Of a stretch of 64,000 bases of DNA, positions 22,971 to 32,826 are shown in pieces. Under the pieces are notes generated by a model that saw only the letters and a list, made by a program, of their open reading frames with translations, had not been told where the DNA came from and ran no database searches. Both the position numbers and the translations under genes were made by a program. Source of the stretch: Porpolomopsis calyptriformis (Eukaryota > Basidiomycota > Agaricomycetes > Agaricales > Hygrophoraceae); the NCBI GenBank assembly GCA_951640195.1, contig OX621169.1:372001-436000 (forward strand), written 5' to 3'. The stretch's first letter is position 1. Every line of letters begins with the position of its first letter.

Positions 22971-22988
22971 TGGAGCCCACCGCGAGGG
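22971..22988 (+). other. Gypsy-1 probable primer binding site
   Basis: Five bases after the 5' LTR comes TGGAGCCCACCGCGAGGG. The leading TGG is the complement of the tRNA 3' CCA. I cannot name the tRNA by eye. No clear purine tract precedes the 3' LTR at 33464. Confidence 0.6.
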
Positions 22989-23077
22989 TGTGCTTGTGAT
23001 TGATTGTAATCTCACTCCCCAACTTATTCAGACCCCACTCATCAATATAACTCCCAACTTAGTATTCAACACTTACT

Positions 23078-26000
23078 ATGTCTGGACAGTCTCAAGTCCA
23101 ATCTCAGTTTACACGCACCCCAGACATGATGCCCCTTCTGGGACAGAAGTCTGCTCCATCTAAGTTCAGTGGAAGCCATGAACAGATCAAGCGCTTCCTC
23201 AGACACTTTAATCAGTTATGTAAAGTTTACAATGTACCTGATGTGGAGAAGGGTGAACACCTCATTGACTACTGTTCTAGTAAAGTAGTCCAGTTAATTG
23301 AAGCCCTTGAAAGCTATAGGACCAATGATTGGCCCAAGCTGGAAGCTGATCTCAATAGGTACTATGATGCTGCCTTAAAGGAAACTCGATACATTGTCAA
23401 AGACCTCCTCTCTTTCACTCGTAAGTGGAAGACTAGGCAAATCCATTCATTAACACGTTGGAAGAAGTATGAAAGAAGATTCATCACTATTGCAGGATGG
23501 CTACAAGCCAAGCAGAGAATCTCAGAAGACGAACAAGCTGCTTATTTCTGGAATGGAATTAACAAGACTCTCAGACAGGTGATTGAAGCCAGACTTATTA
23601 ATGCTTCTGGAACCACCCCTCTGGATGTTACTTCCCCATTCCCTATGAAGAAAGTAATCAAAGTAGCTGAAGTGTTATTTGAACGTAATCGGTTTGATAT
23701 CAACCTAGCTGACTCTGACTCAGATATTCCTGGAAGGGATGATGAAACAGAGTCAGACACATCTAGTGATAACTCTTCATCATCTGACGAAGAAAGTGAA
23801 GTCGAAAGGAGACCTAGAAGGAAGAAGAAGAATAATGGTAAGAAGTCCCATAAGAGCAGATGGGATTCTGATGATGAAGATCTCAAGAAACCCTTGAAGA
23901 AGACCAGTCAGAAGAAAGAAGATCACAAGGGTAAGAAGGCATCTAGCAAGTCTACTACTCCAGTCCAAGATGAAGTAGAATCTCTTGTCAAAGAGATGGG
24001 AAAACTCTCCCTAGATGATTTACGCTATGGACTTGCCTACTATAAAGCCCTCAAACTTGATCCTGATATTGCTAGGTGTATCAAACCACCTACTCTTCGA
24101 GTATCTTCACCAAGATCTTCTATGCTTCCCTCTTCAAACACATTCCCTATATCCAATACTAGTCCTAGGAGTACTGGAGACACAATCACCTGTTATGGTT
24201 GTGGAAGTAAAGGACATGGAATGTCTAGTTGTCCCAAGATTGATGAACTCATTGCTTCAGGCACACTTATACGTGATGCAAATAGGAAGCTAGTATTCAA
24301 GAATGGTGCTTTTATTCGTCGACTCCCTGAAGAGACCTTTATCCAAGCTGTAGCAAGACTCACTCAAGACAAGACTAAACCCATCCAGACTCATTTCCTT
24401 ACTCTGCAAAGTGATTGCTCAGATTACTACCTGTCAGAACCTGAGTTTGACAAAGATGATTCAGGTGTATATGTAATCCCAGCCACTGAGTATGAGCCAG
24501 AAGTCCAGGATGAGGATGTACAAGTCATGGTAGCAGACAGAGTCCCTCACAAGATTACTACAGCTAGGAAGGAAGTATTTGATGGAGTCTATCCCCCTAT
24601 GAAGTCCAGAACTAAAGGGAAAGAAAGCACAGCTGCTACCCAAGGTTCTCACCCATTCCCAAGCACTACACCTAAAGCTGCCCCCTTACGATTCCAAACT
24701 CATCTCCCAGATGAGGTACTGAAGCCTCATCACAACAAAGACTTTATTAAGGCACTGCCTACACCTGTTGATGCTAGAGTTAAACGAATTCCTCCCACAG
24801 AAATTAATAAAGATATTGACATGAAGGATATAACTAGAAAATCCAGAGCTAAACAGACTGCACCCCTACCCCAAGATACCACAGAATTAGCACCCCAAGT
24901 CTCTACTAAATCTCCAGTACGTCAATCAGAAATATCCTCTACAATTGGTAACAACCAGGTAGTTAATCAGATTCTTAATACATCAGTTACCCTGAAAGTC
25001 AGAGAAGTCCTGGGATCATCCAAGGAAATATCTGATAAACTCTCAGAAATGATCAAAAGGAAGAATGTGAAGACTGCTGTTTTAGCTACTTCCTTTCTCA
25101 CTAGAGACAGAGAGGAACTGATCAAGCTCCAGGTTGAATGTGATAAGCGCCCTGTATCTGCTATCATTGACACAGGTTCCCAATTGAATGTGGTTAGTAA
25201 GGATGCATGGAAATTAATCCTTCAGAGACCGAGGGACCTAACTAAGACGTTAGTTATGAATGATGCTAATGGAGGTGTAGGAACCCTTGCTGGATTGGTA
25301 TCTAATGTCCCATTAACCTGTGGAGGTATTACTACCTATGCCAATCTCTTTATTGGGGAGTCAGTCCCCTTTGATTTATTACTTGGACGCCCATGGCTAC
25401 GTGATAATCTAGTTACCATTGATGAAAGAACAGAGGGAACTTACCTCTTGTTCAAGCACCCAAAGAATCCAGAGGCCAAATATGAGATATTTGTAGCCCC
25501 TCAGGTTCCCTCCTTAGGGTACCACATTAATCCAAGCCCACTTGTTAGGCCTGAGGTAGCAGTATGTGCTGCACTTACCAATACGGCCACTGGAAGTAGT
25601 TCAAGCCCAGCCGTCGATGGGCCTGCGAGTTCTAAGCTCCGCTCGAACTTACTTCCAAAAGCGTCGGTACCGACCGTAACCTCGGGACCGACAGAGAACA
25701 ATAAGAATTCGAGCTCAGACGTGATATATCCTATTATGAGTATTACAAATCCTCCGAAAAACGGACTCCGAGATGGAGGTTTATTGTTTTTTAGCGCATA
25801 TCTGACTGAATTAGTTACTAACAATGGGAATTCTATTTTTAAAGACGCCACCATTGTTCCCAATAAGCATATAAGTCCAAAATTTATTCCAAAGAGGCAA
25901 TCGTTACCGCTAAAAACGATGCCTCATGCCCAGACTACGTCCCAAAGCGCTCCCTACGTCCATGTGACCCCTTTTTTACCGCCCCCCTTTTCCCCCAACA

Positions 26001-28138
26001 TTCTCCCGCTCCCGGTGCACGTCGACTGGGGACCCCTCCCTCATGAGGGCCCCGATATGTTCAGTCTGATGACGCGAGCCATCGCTGAGCGGATAGTCCA
26101 CCCCACGGCTCCCTCCGCTACCTTCATGGTCGTGTCCCCTTACGCCCAACGGTTCCCTCCACAATTGGACGAGCGTGGGATCCCGTTCGAACACGGGATC
26201 CTCCTCAACGCTACTCTCGCGGCCATCACTTCCGACAATCCCTACGCCCCCCCCTCTGTGAGGGTGGGGCAACTGTACTTCAAGTTTTACCCCAACGCGT
26301 TGGCAGTCGGGGAAGTAGCCCCAGCCGCGCCCCCTCCTTCCCCAGGCGCTGGAGGCTCTCGCGTCCCCACCAAGCCATCTCCAGCCTGGAGAAGTGGCCC
26401 GGAAGTAATTTGTGAGTACCCGGAAGAAGTAAATCAAATGGAAACTGACGTACCTCCAGTGACGCGGTGCGTCGACGCTTTCCATCCCCCCACTCGCGAC
26501 CCGCGAACGGACCCACCCGGGTCCAGTCGCTACGTCCCGGCCCCCTCGTCCGTCGACCACGACTACGAGGGCGATGACGCCAACACGGAGATGTCATCGC
26601 CCATGGAGGTAGAGCGCGGGTGGGGCGATTACCCGGTCGACGGTCAGGAGCCGCGCGTGCCCCCGTCGCCCCCGCCCATGGTTTTACTCGCTACGTCCAC
26701 ACGACCCCCCCCGCCTGTTCGTCACCCTCTCCCGCTCCGACGCCCCCTCAGTGACGCCCAGTCGTCACTCGACGCACAGCGGGCCCGGACCCGCGACTCA
26801 GCGTCGCCCCCGCCCCCACCGCCGACTTCCCCGTTCAACGCGGTCGGCCCAGCCCCCGCAACCACAACCGTCCACGTCCCCACCCGATACCCCGCTAACG
26901 ACACCCCGACGTCGTTAGTTCATTCGTATGGGCGCACCTACGTGCGCCCCCGCGCTCAGTCTTTCCCGGAGTGGGACCACGGCGCATATGACTGCCCACC
27001 AGCCCCCGCACTTCGCTATTCCCCACCCCCCCCCATCGACACATGCGACGAGCGCCCGACCGCTCGTCGCACCCCCTTGTTCCTCCCGTCACCGCCCACT
27101 TCCGTGTCCGACGACGACGGCGTTTACCGCCCGTCGCGCCCTTCCCTCGATTCCCCCCCATATACCCCGTACTCACCCACTGACGTAATGTACGACAGCA
27201 GTGTGTCCCTGCGCGAGCGCGGGGACCCCTTCGTAAATACGTCGTATGATAGATATCACGAGTATGTAAATGGCGCCGGGCACCATTGGGATGTCCGCAC
27301 GGAATCAGATGCTTCCTCTGATTCTGATATTTCCTCTGAAGATGATGTATCTTTTGTATACCCCTCCAATACATTATCTTCTCTTTACATGTCTGATCTA
27401 AGTCACAATCAAGAGACTGATATCTGTCCTCCCTTCCCTATGAAACCTATGATCTTCAGAGACACCCCCAATACCCTTACTTCCCTTCAATCAACACACT
27501 ATCCAGAGCAGACCCTGCTCAACCAGTTGCAGGCAGAACCTGTACTCAGCTCAGCAGAGCCCATCTACATCCTGAATATCACAGCCAAGGGGGAAGGCTT
27601 GCCTTCACCCACACGCCCCACTATGCAGTCCCTCATTGGGCCTGACCATTTCATTGACAGTGCCAAGGTCCACCTGGCCTTCTTGGCTGGAATCCGCAAG
27701 GCCCTTCATACATGTATTGGGCATACTGCCACTATCCTCAACACCCCTGCCTGGAAGACTTATGTCCATACCATGCCAGTCAGTGACCCAGCCCACCATT
27801 ACTTTCTATACCACAGCCAACTGTTCCCTCATTGGAGGAAAGAAGGCTCATGCACCCCATACCAGATGCCTTGGTGCCCTCATCCTAGTCCATTTGTTTT
27901 TCCTGTTGAGCAGGAGAGAGCTGGGTGTAACCCATTGCTCTCAGAAGAGGAAGCAGAGTTTTTTCTGTATTCAGCTGCTGTATTTCAAGCAGCAAACAGA
28001 CTACTTCTTGCTGATGCAATCAATGCAGTTCTTAACATGGAATTTCGTAACCCCTCCCTCATCTCAGATCTGTTTAATGAAGGGTACTTTGGTCCTTACT
28101 TTAACACCAGAGACCTTCAGGTTTATCCTCAGGATTAA
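23078..28138 (+). CDS. Gypsy-1 Gag-protease polyprotein with large proline-rich extension
   Basis: An uninterrupted 1,686-residue frame. Residues 1-210 are Gag-like (KFSGSHEQIKRFLRHFNQL). An acidic/basic charged stretch follows. A CCHC zinc knuckle CYGCGSKGHGMSSC lies near residue 370 and binds RNA. A retropepsin-type aspartic protease has DTGSQLNVV near 698 and FDLLLGRPWL near 770. Residues about 950-1410 are proline-rich, encoded by very GC-rich DNA, and are likely disordered. The last 250 residues look globular (YILNITAKGEG, FIDSAKVHLAFLAGIRKAL) but match nothing I know. The protein acts in virus-like-particle assembly. It is far longer than usual Gag-protease frames. Pol is in another frame and follows. 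Confidence 0.88.
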   Translation: MSGQSQVQSQFTRTPDMMPLLGQKSAPSKFSGSHEQIKRFLRHFNQLCKVYNVPDVEKGEHLIDYCSSKVVQLIEALESYRTNDWPKLEADLNRYYDAALKETRYIVKDLLSFTRKWKTRQIHSLTRWKKYERRFITIAGWLQAKQRISEDEQAAYFWNGINKTLRQVIEARLINASGTTPLDVTSPFPMKKVIKVAEVLFERNRFDINLADSDSDIPGRDDETESDTSSDNSSSSDEESEVERRPRRKKKNNGKKSHKSRWDSDDEDLKKPLKKTSQKKEDHKGKKASSKSTTPVQDEVESLVKEMGKLSLDDLRYGLAYYKALKLDPDIARCIKPPTLRVSSPRSSMLPSSNTFPISNTSPRSTGDTITCYGCGSKGHGMSSCPKIDELIASGTLIRDANRKLVFKNGAFIRRLPEETFIQAVARLTQDKTKPIQTHFLTLQSDCSDYYLSEPEFDKDDSGVYVIPATEYEPEVQDEDVQVMVADRVPHKITTARKEVFDGVYPPMKSRTKGKESTAATQGSHPFPSTTPKAAPLRFQTHLPDEVLKPHHNKDFIKALPTPVDARVKRIPPTEINKDIDMKDITRKSRAKQTAPLPQDTTELAPQVSTKSPVRQSEISSTIGNNQVVNQILNTSVTLKVREVLGSSKEISDKLSEMIKRKNVKTAVLATSFLTRDREELIKLQVECDKRPVSAIIDTGSQLNVVSKDAWKLILQRPRDLTKTLVMNDANGGVGTLAGLVSNVPLTCGGITTYANLFIGESVPFDLLLGRPWLRDNLVTIDERTEGTYLLFKHPKNPEAKYEIFVAPQVPSLGYHINPSPLVRPEVAVCAALTNTATGSSSSPAVDGPASSKLRSNLLPKASVPTVTSGPTENNKNSSSDVIYPIMSITNPPKNGLRDGGLLFFSAYLTELVTNNGNSIFKDATIVPNKHISPKFIPKRQSLPLKTMPHAQTTSQSAPYVHVTPFLPPPFSPNILPLPVHVDWGPLPHEGPDMFSLMTRAIAERIVHPTAPSATFMVVSPYAQRFPPQLDERGIPFEHGILLNATLAAITSDNPYAPPSVRVGQLYFKFYPNALAVGEVAPAAPPPSPGAGGSRVPTKPSPAWRSGPEVICEYPEEVNQMETDVPPVTRCVDAFHPPTRDPRTDPPGSSRYVPAPSSVDHDYEGDDANTEMSSPMEVERGWGDYPVDGQEPRVPPSPPPMVLLATSTRPPPPVRHPLPLRRPLSDAQSSLDAQRARTRDSASPPPPPPTSPFNAVGPAPATTTVHVPTRYPANDTPTSLVHSYGRTYVRPRAQSFPEWDHGAYDCPPAPALRYSPPPPIDTCDERPTARRTPLFLPSPPTSVSDDDGVYRPSRPSLDSPPYTPYSPTDVMYDSSVSLRERGDPFVNTSYDRYHEYVNGAGHHWDVRTESDASSDSDISSEDDVSFVYPSNTLSSLYMSDLSHNQETDICPPFPMKPMIFRDTPNTLTSLQSTHYPEQTLLNQLQAEPVLSSAEPIYILNITAKGEGLPSPTRPTMQSLIGPDHFIDSAKVHLAFLAGIRKALHTCIGHTATILNTPAWKTYVHTMPVSDPAHHYFLYHSQLFPHWRKEGSCTPYQMPWCPHPSPFVFPVEQERAGCNPLLSEEEAEFFLYSAAVFQAANRLLLADAINAVLNMEFRNPSLISDLFNEGYFGPYFNTRDLQVYPQD
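25930..27300 (+). other. GC-rich, CpG-rich block inside the Gypsy-1 gag frame
   Basis: Base composition changes sharply: the surrounding element is AT-rich with few CpG, while this block has long C runs and many CpG, then returns to AT-rich sequence near 27300. The reading frame stays open throughout and encodes proline/serine/arginine-rich sequence. The shift suggests a captured segment or a region under different codon pressure. Long opposite-strand frames here are composition artefacts. Confidence 0.7.
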
Positions 28139-28394
28139 ACCTACAGCCAACTCCCTCTCCCATATGCAAAACTCACTTACTTTGTCCCCTGCACCAAGAT
28201 ACCCTCTTCTATGCTCAGACCAATCATTTTGCCCACTGTTCTCCTTAAATATGATTCATACCAAGGCAATCCTACCTAGTTTAGCCACTCTCCATACCAA
28301 CCCCATGTCACCCAATCCTAGTAATAAGAAACTACATGCATTATGCACACCTCAAATCAACAATCCTCAGAGTCATCACATCAAATGTTACTCA

Positions 28395-31300
28395 ATGACT
28401 ATAAATGAAGATACCGAGTATACCCCCTCTTATGAACCAGAGCTAGCCTACCCTGAAGATGATAATGAAACTACACCTGCCGATTCAGAAGCCGACTACT
28501 ACTACGTTACAGATGAAAATGAGATGGCAAGAGAATACCTCAACATCGACGACACTGTTATGATTCCATCTGATAACCTAGATAGCGAAGGTTTCCCCAA
28601 AGTGTTCACAGCCTACAAGAAGGTTAGCCAAAGGACTTACCCAGTGTCTGGGACATTCCCTGAAGCTGCTAGAGTAATCAGAAAGTTCCCTCACAACCCT
28701 TTATCCAGCCTCCCCTTCTTGCCAAGACAGCCCCCTGATTTCTCTCCAACCCCAAGACTCACTGAAGCTCGACTAGAATTTCTAAAGGTAAACGAAGAAG
28801 GGTTCCTTCTCCCTGAAGAAGAGAAACTATTCAATCATGTTATGTGGCTTAACCAGGAAGCCATTGCCTTTGAAGATCCAGAACGAGGAACACTCAAAGA
28901 GTCATACTTTTCACCATATATTATTCCAACTATCCCGCACACCCCTTGGGTGTATAAGAATATCCCTATCCCTCCAGGGATTCGTGAGAAAGTCATAGAA
29001 CTCTTGAAAACCAAGATTGATGCAGGAGTCTATGAGCCAAGTCAATCATCCTATCGATCACGATGGTTCTGCGTCTTGAAAAAGAATGGAACCCTAAGAA
29101 TTGTTCATGACCTTCAGCCTCTAAATAAAGTCACCATTAGAGATGCTGGTCTCCCTCCCATTGTGGATGATTTTGTAGAACCATTTGCAGGACGCCAATG
29201 TTACACAGTCTTTGACCTTTTTTGGGGATTTGATGCTAGAAAGGTCCATCCAGCCTCACGAGATCTTACTGCCTTTTATACACCACTTGGACTTCTTCGT
29301 ATCACTTCATTGCCCATGGGATTCACTAACTCACCAGCTGAATTCCAGAAATGTATGACTTTCATTCTTCAAGATGAAATCCCTGTAGTTGCAAACATCT
29401 TTATTGATGACCTGCCAATTAAAGGGCCTCCCTCAAGATTTCTCAATAAAGATGGAAAGCCAGAAGTACTTCCTGACAACCCTGGAATCAGAAGATTTAT
29501 TTGGGAACATGCCTTAGATGTACACCGTGTTATGCACCGAGTAAAATGTGCAGGTGGAACCTTTGCTGCTAAGAAATCCCAGATATGTAGACCTAATGTG
29601 CTTATAGTTGGACAGAAGTGTACCCCTGAAGGACGTTGTCCAGAGGATGACAAAGTATCCAAGATCCTCAAATGGCCCCCTCTCAAGACTCCTAAAGAAG
29701 TACGAGGCTTCTTAGGATTATGTGGAACAGTACGTATTTGGATTCAAGACTACTCTCATCTGGCCAGACCTCTCACAGAATTGGTTCATAAAGATGCAGA
29801 GTTCATTTGGGATGATAGAAGACAAGAAGCCTTTGATACACTAAAACAGAAGATCGCCTCAGCCCCAGCCTTACGTCCAATTGACTATCAATCACACAAT
29901 CCAGTTATATTATCTGTAGATAGCAGCTTTATTGCTGCAGGATTTATCCTGTCCCAAATTGATGATGAAGGAAAACGTCATCCAGCTAGATATGGCTCAC
30001 TACCCATGAATGAAAGAGAGGCTAGGTATTCCCAGCCTAAACTTGAATTATATGGACTATATCGTGCACTACGCCATTGGAGGCTATATCTTATTGGAGT
30101 TAAGAATCTCCATGTAGAAGTTGATGCCAAGTATATCAAAGGCATGCTTAATGAACCAGATCTCCAACCCAATGCTGCTATTAACAGATGGATCCAAGGG
30201 ATTCTCTTATTTGATTTCAAACTTATTCATATACCTGCTACTCAATTCAGAGGACCAGATGCCCTTTCTAGAAGAGAGTTAGCAGAGGATGAAGAATTCC
30301 CTATTCATAGTGATGCATGGTTAGATGATCTTGCATTACTTATCCACATTCCTTTACTTCAATCAATTAAAGATTTTTCATTTGTAACTGCTACACCCCT
30401 CCCTTACTCTTCATATGCCCTCCCTTCATCATCCACAAGATCACGCCAAGACCTTTTATTATTAGAAATTTATAAATTCCTTTCTACCTTTCATCTACCC
30501 CATTTCTCAAGTTTACAGGAGCGAAAAAGATTTATCAAGAAAGCCACACAGTTCTTTGTGAAAGAAGAAAAGATGTTTAAAAGAAGCAACAAGTCACCAT
30601 TACTAGTAATTCTAAAGCCAAAGAAGAGGCTTGCTATCCTCACTCAAGCCCACGAAAACCTAGGCCATAAGGGAGAACAAGCAGTCTTTGAAATTATCCG
30701 CATACGATTCTTCTGGCCACATCTTAGAACAGATGTCCACCATCATATCTCCTCATGCCATGAGTGCCAAATCCGAAGCCTCAAACGAATGGAGTTACCT
30801 CCTACAAATTCCACGCCTACTACTCTTTTCGAAAAAGTGTATATTGATGTTATGTTCATGCCTCCATCTGCTGGATTCCACTTCATTGTCGCAGCTCGTG
30901 ATGACCTTACTGGAATAGTTGAAGCCAAGGCCTTACGTAGGAATGATTCCCAGAGCCTAGCTAAGTTCTTCTGGGAACAACTTTATTGCCGATATGGAGC
31001 AATTGGTCATGTTGTGACAGATAATGGAAGTGAAGTCAGAGGAGCATTTGAAATATTACTGCAGAGACTGAATATACCCCAAGTTCGGATCTCTCCATAT
31101 AACAAGCATGCCAATGGAGTTGTGGAACGTGGTCACTTCACGTTACGAGAGGCTATCGTCAAGTCAAGTGACAAAGATAAATTTGGAAGGATCAGAAACT
31201 GGCACAAACAGGTGGAGATAGCAGCCTTTGCTGACCGAGTTACAGTCAGTAGTGTTACAGGATATTCCCCATATTATCTCCTTCATGGAATGCATCCCTT

Positions 31301-31853
31301 ATTACCCTTTGATCTTGCAGAAGCTACCTTCATGGTTGAGGGTTTCCAATCAGGATTATCAACCTCTGATCTCCTTGCCCTAAGGATTAGACAGCTAGAA
31401 CGACATCAAGAAGATATTGACAAAGCTGCTGAAACTCTAAAGAAAGCTCGTTTCAAGTCTAAGCAACAGTTTGAACACCGTTTCAGGAAGCGTCTCATCA
31501 GAAGATATTATAGACCAGGAGAACTAGTCCTTGTCAGAAATAGCCGATTAGAATCTACCTTAGGAAGGCTCAAGACAGAACCAAGGTACCTTGGCCCATA
31601 TAAGGTAGCCAAGAGAACGACAAGAGGAGCCTACATCCTCCAGGAACTGGATGGAGCCGAACATGCGGAACATTATGCTGCATTCCGCTTACTCCCCTAT
31701 GTATATCGAGATAGCCCTACCCTATATAGATTATCCCATGATGATGAGATTGCTGATGGGCAAACAGCTTCCGAGGACTCCGATCATCGATCAGAACCCA
31801 GCGATCTGGACACTGATATTGAAATGGGAAGTTTAAGTAATGAGACTCCCTAA
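28395..31853 (+). CDS. Gypsy-1 Pol: reverse transcriptase, RNase H, integrase
   Basis: The frame is +1 relative to gag and open from 27636, well before the gag stop at 28138. ATG 28395 is the start used here (1,152 residues); upstream ATGs or a frameshift are possible. RT shows RWFCVLKKNGTLRIVHDLQPLN and the catalytic FIDD (near residue 337). RNase H shows VILSVDSS and KLELYGLYRAL. Integrase has the zinc-binding H-H-C-C (HENLGHKG...CHECQ) and D-D-E residues in YIDVMF, VTDNGSE and VVERGHF. The C-terminus is charged, without an obvious chromodomain. All catalytic residues expected are present, so the element may be active. Pol copies the RNA into DNA and inserts it. Confidence 0.92.
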   Translation: MTINEDTEYTPSYEPELAYPEDDNETTPADSEADYYYVTDENEMAREYLNIDDTVMIPSDNLDSEGFPKVFTAYKKVSQRTYPVSGTFPEAARVIRKFPHNPLSSLPFLPRQPPDFSPTPRLTEARLEFLKVNEEGFLLPEEEKLFNHVMWLNQEAIAFEDPERGTLKESYFSPYIIPTIPHTPWVYKNIPIPPGIREKVIELLKTKIDAGVYEPSQSSYRSRWFCVLKKNGTLRIVHDLQPLNKVTIRDAGLPPIVDDFVEPFAGRQCYTVFDLFWGFDARKVHPASRDLTAFYTPLGLLRITSLPMGFTNSPAEFQKCMTFILQDEIPVVANIFIDDLPIKGPPSRFLNKDGKPEVLPDNPGIRRFIWEHALDVHRVMHRVKCAGGTFAAKKSQICRPNVLIVGQKCTPEGRCPEDDKVSKILKWPPLKTPKEVRGFLGLCGTVRIWIQDYSHLARPLTELVHKDAEFIWDDRRQEAFDTLKQKIASAPALRPIDYQSHNPVILSVDSSFIAAGFILSQIDDEGKRHPARYGSLPMNEREARYSQPKLELYGLYRALRHWRLYLIGVKNLHVEVDAKYIKGMLNEPDLQPNAAINRWIQGILLFDFKLIHIPATQFRGPDALSRRELAEDEEFPIHSDAWLDDLALLIHIPLLQSIKDFSFVTATPLPYSSYALPSSSTRSRQDLLLLEIYKFLSTFHLPHFSSLQERKRFIKKATQFFVKEEKMFKRSNKSPLLVILKPKKRLAILTQAHENLGHKGEQAVFEIIRIRFFWPHLRTDVHHHISSCHECQIRSLKRMELPPTNSTPTTLFEKVYIDVMFMPPSAGFHFIVAARDDLTGIVEAKALRRNDSQSLAKFFWEQLYCRYGAIGHVVTDNGSEVRGAFEILLQRLNIPQVRISPYNKHANGVVERGHFTLREAIVKSSDKDKFGRIRNWHKQVEIAAFADRVTVSSVTGYSPYYLLHGMHPLLPFDLAEATFMVEGFQSGLSTSDLLALRIRQLERHQEDIDKAAETLKKARFKSKQQFEHRFRKRLIRRYYRPGELVLVRNSRLESTLGRLKTEPRYLGPYKVAKRTTRGAYILQELDGAEHAEHYAAFRLLPYVYRDSPTLYRLSHDDEIADGQTASEDSDHRSEPSDLDTDIEMGSLSNETP

Positions 31854-32001
31854 TCAAGACTTAAATCGTCGATCAGATCTAGCCACCTGATGTAAACTGC
31901 ATGCCCCCACACTCGCTTATTACTTTCCTTCGATCTAGACGACGACAAGCTACCTCCTGCTGCAAAGTCCCTCCCCTCCACTCGAAATCAAACCGCTCAT
32001 C

Positions 32002-32523
32002 ATGTCGACACCCTATTCCGCTGAAGCACAACGCCAATGGTTCAACTGGGACCAGGCAAACCCAAACAACCAAGCCATGTCCAGCAACCTCCCCCCACCT
32101 ACGACACACGTACTGCTGCCCCCACCTCTCACTGCCTACGATTGCCATAACCCCCACCAACCCCTTTATACCCTCATGCCTGCAATGGATGAGGCACCAG
32201 CTAATCCGTCAAAGGACAAAATCATCGCGACCCTACTTAGGGATCGACATCAGCAAGACGTGTACCTTCGGAAGCTTGAGAGCGAGCTCTTTGAGCTCAA
32301 CGGCAAACTTGTAGGGCAGGAGCTAGCACTACGTTCAAGGGCGGAAATGATTGAGTATTGGATGGATCAAGCTACATACTGGGAGTCTAGGTATGTAACA
32401 GCATATGGGCAAAGCGCGTTCATCCCATCTATTCCCCCCCTTCCCCCCAATGTCATTATCCCTCCTTCATCTCTCATTGGTGCCAATGGCCCCATGGAGG
32501 AAGAACCCTTAGATAGGGAGTAG
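32002..32523 (+). CDS. Gypsy-1 accessory ORF3, coiled-coil protein of unknown function
   Basis: A 173-residue frame starting MSTPYSAEAQ, 148 bp after the pol stop. The N-terminal 60 residues are proline/asparagine-rich. Residues about 70-130 form a likely coiled coil (LLRDRHQQDVYLRKLESELF, then LALRSRAEMIEYW). The C-terminus is proline-rich with PPLPPNVIIPPSS. There is no signal peptide or membrane helix, so it is not an obvious envelope protein although it sits in the env position. A pyrimidine-rich leader precedes the ATG. I do not recognise the family. Being open next to intact pol in a recent copy supports that it is real. Confidence 0.65.
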   Translation: MSTPYSAEAQRQWFNWDQANPNNQAMSSNLPPPTTHVLLPPPLTAYDCHNPHQPLYTLMPAMDEAPANPSKDKIIATLLRDRHQQDVYLRKLESELFELNGKLVGQELALRSRAEMIEYWMDQATYWESRYVTAYGQSAFIPSIPPLPPNVIIPPSSLIGANGPMEEEPLDRE

Positions 32524-32730
32524 TAGTCCTTCCTCATACACGCGCCACCAATTCTTTGTTTTATTTTTGTATAGTCCTTTTTACTCTTTTTTACCACAAT
32601 GTCACAGAAAGAATCTCTTATTAGGAGTAATCCCTGTAAATAGGAGAGACATTGGGTAAATAATTAAATATGTAAACCCTCTACAAGCGACAGAATCGTT
32701 AAAAGATCGACTAAGATTTCAGCTCAGGCT

Positions 32731-32826
32731 AGTCACGTGCCTATAAACCGGGTTCAGTTCACAAAGCCACGATATCGCACTCACCGCTATCCAACACTGC
32801 CCTCAGCCTTTACCCTTTTTGTCACA
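32731..32826 (+). promoter_or_regulatory. Candidate internal promoter for Gypsy-1 ORF4
   Basis: A CACGTG E-box-type palindrome (32734-32739) is followed by CTATAAA (TATA at 32742-32747), then a CT-rich stretch, and an ATG at 32827 preceded by TCACA. The arrangement resembles a fungal core promoter and lies inside the retroelement. Not experimentally supported. Confidence 0.5.

Noticed and set aside
25976..27374. Several minus-strand frames in the GC-rich block of Gypsy-1
   Set aside because: Low-complexity G/R-rich products expected from reading C-rich DNA backwards. No motif or start context supports them.
27636..28138. A separate gene overlapping the end of gag in the pol frame
   Set aside because: The product of this part has no conserved feature and looks like the off-frame reading of gag. 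Treated as the open upstream end of the pol frame.
29400..29412. FIDD in place of YxDD in the Gypsy-1 RT as a dead active site
   Set aside because: Both catalytic aspartates are present and a related Agaricomycete Gypsy family, as I recall it, has the same FIDD motif, so it is a lineage trait.
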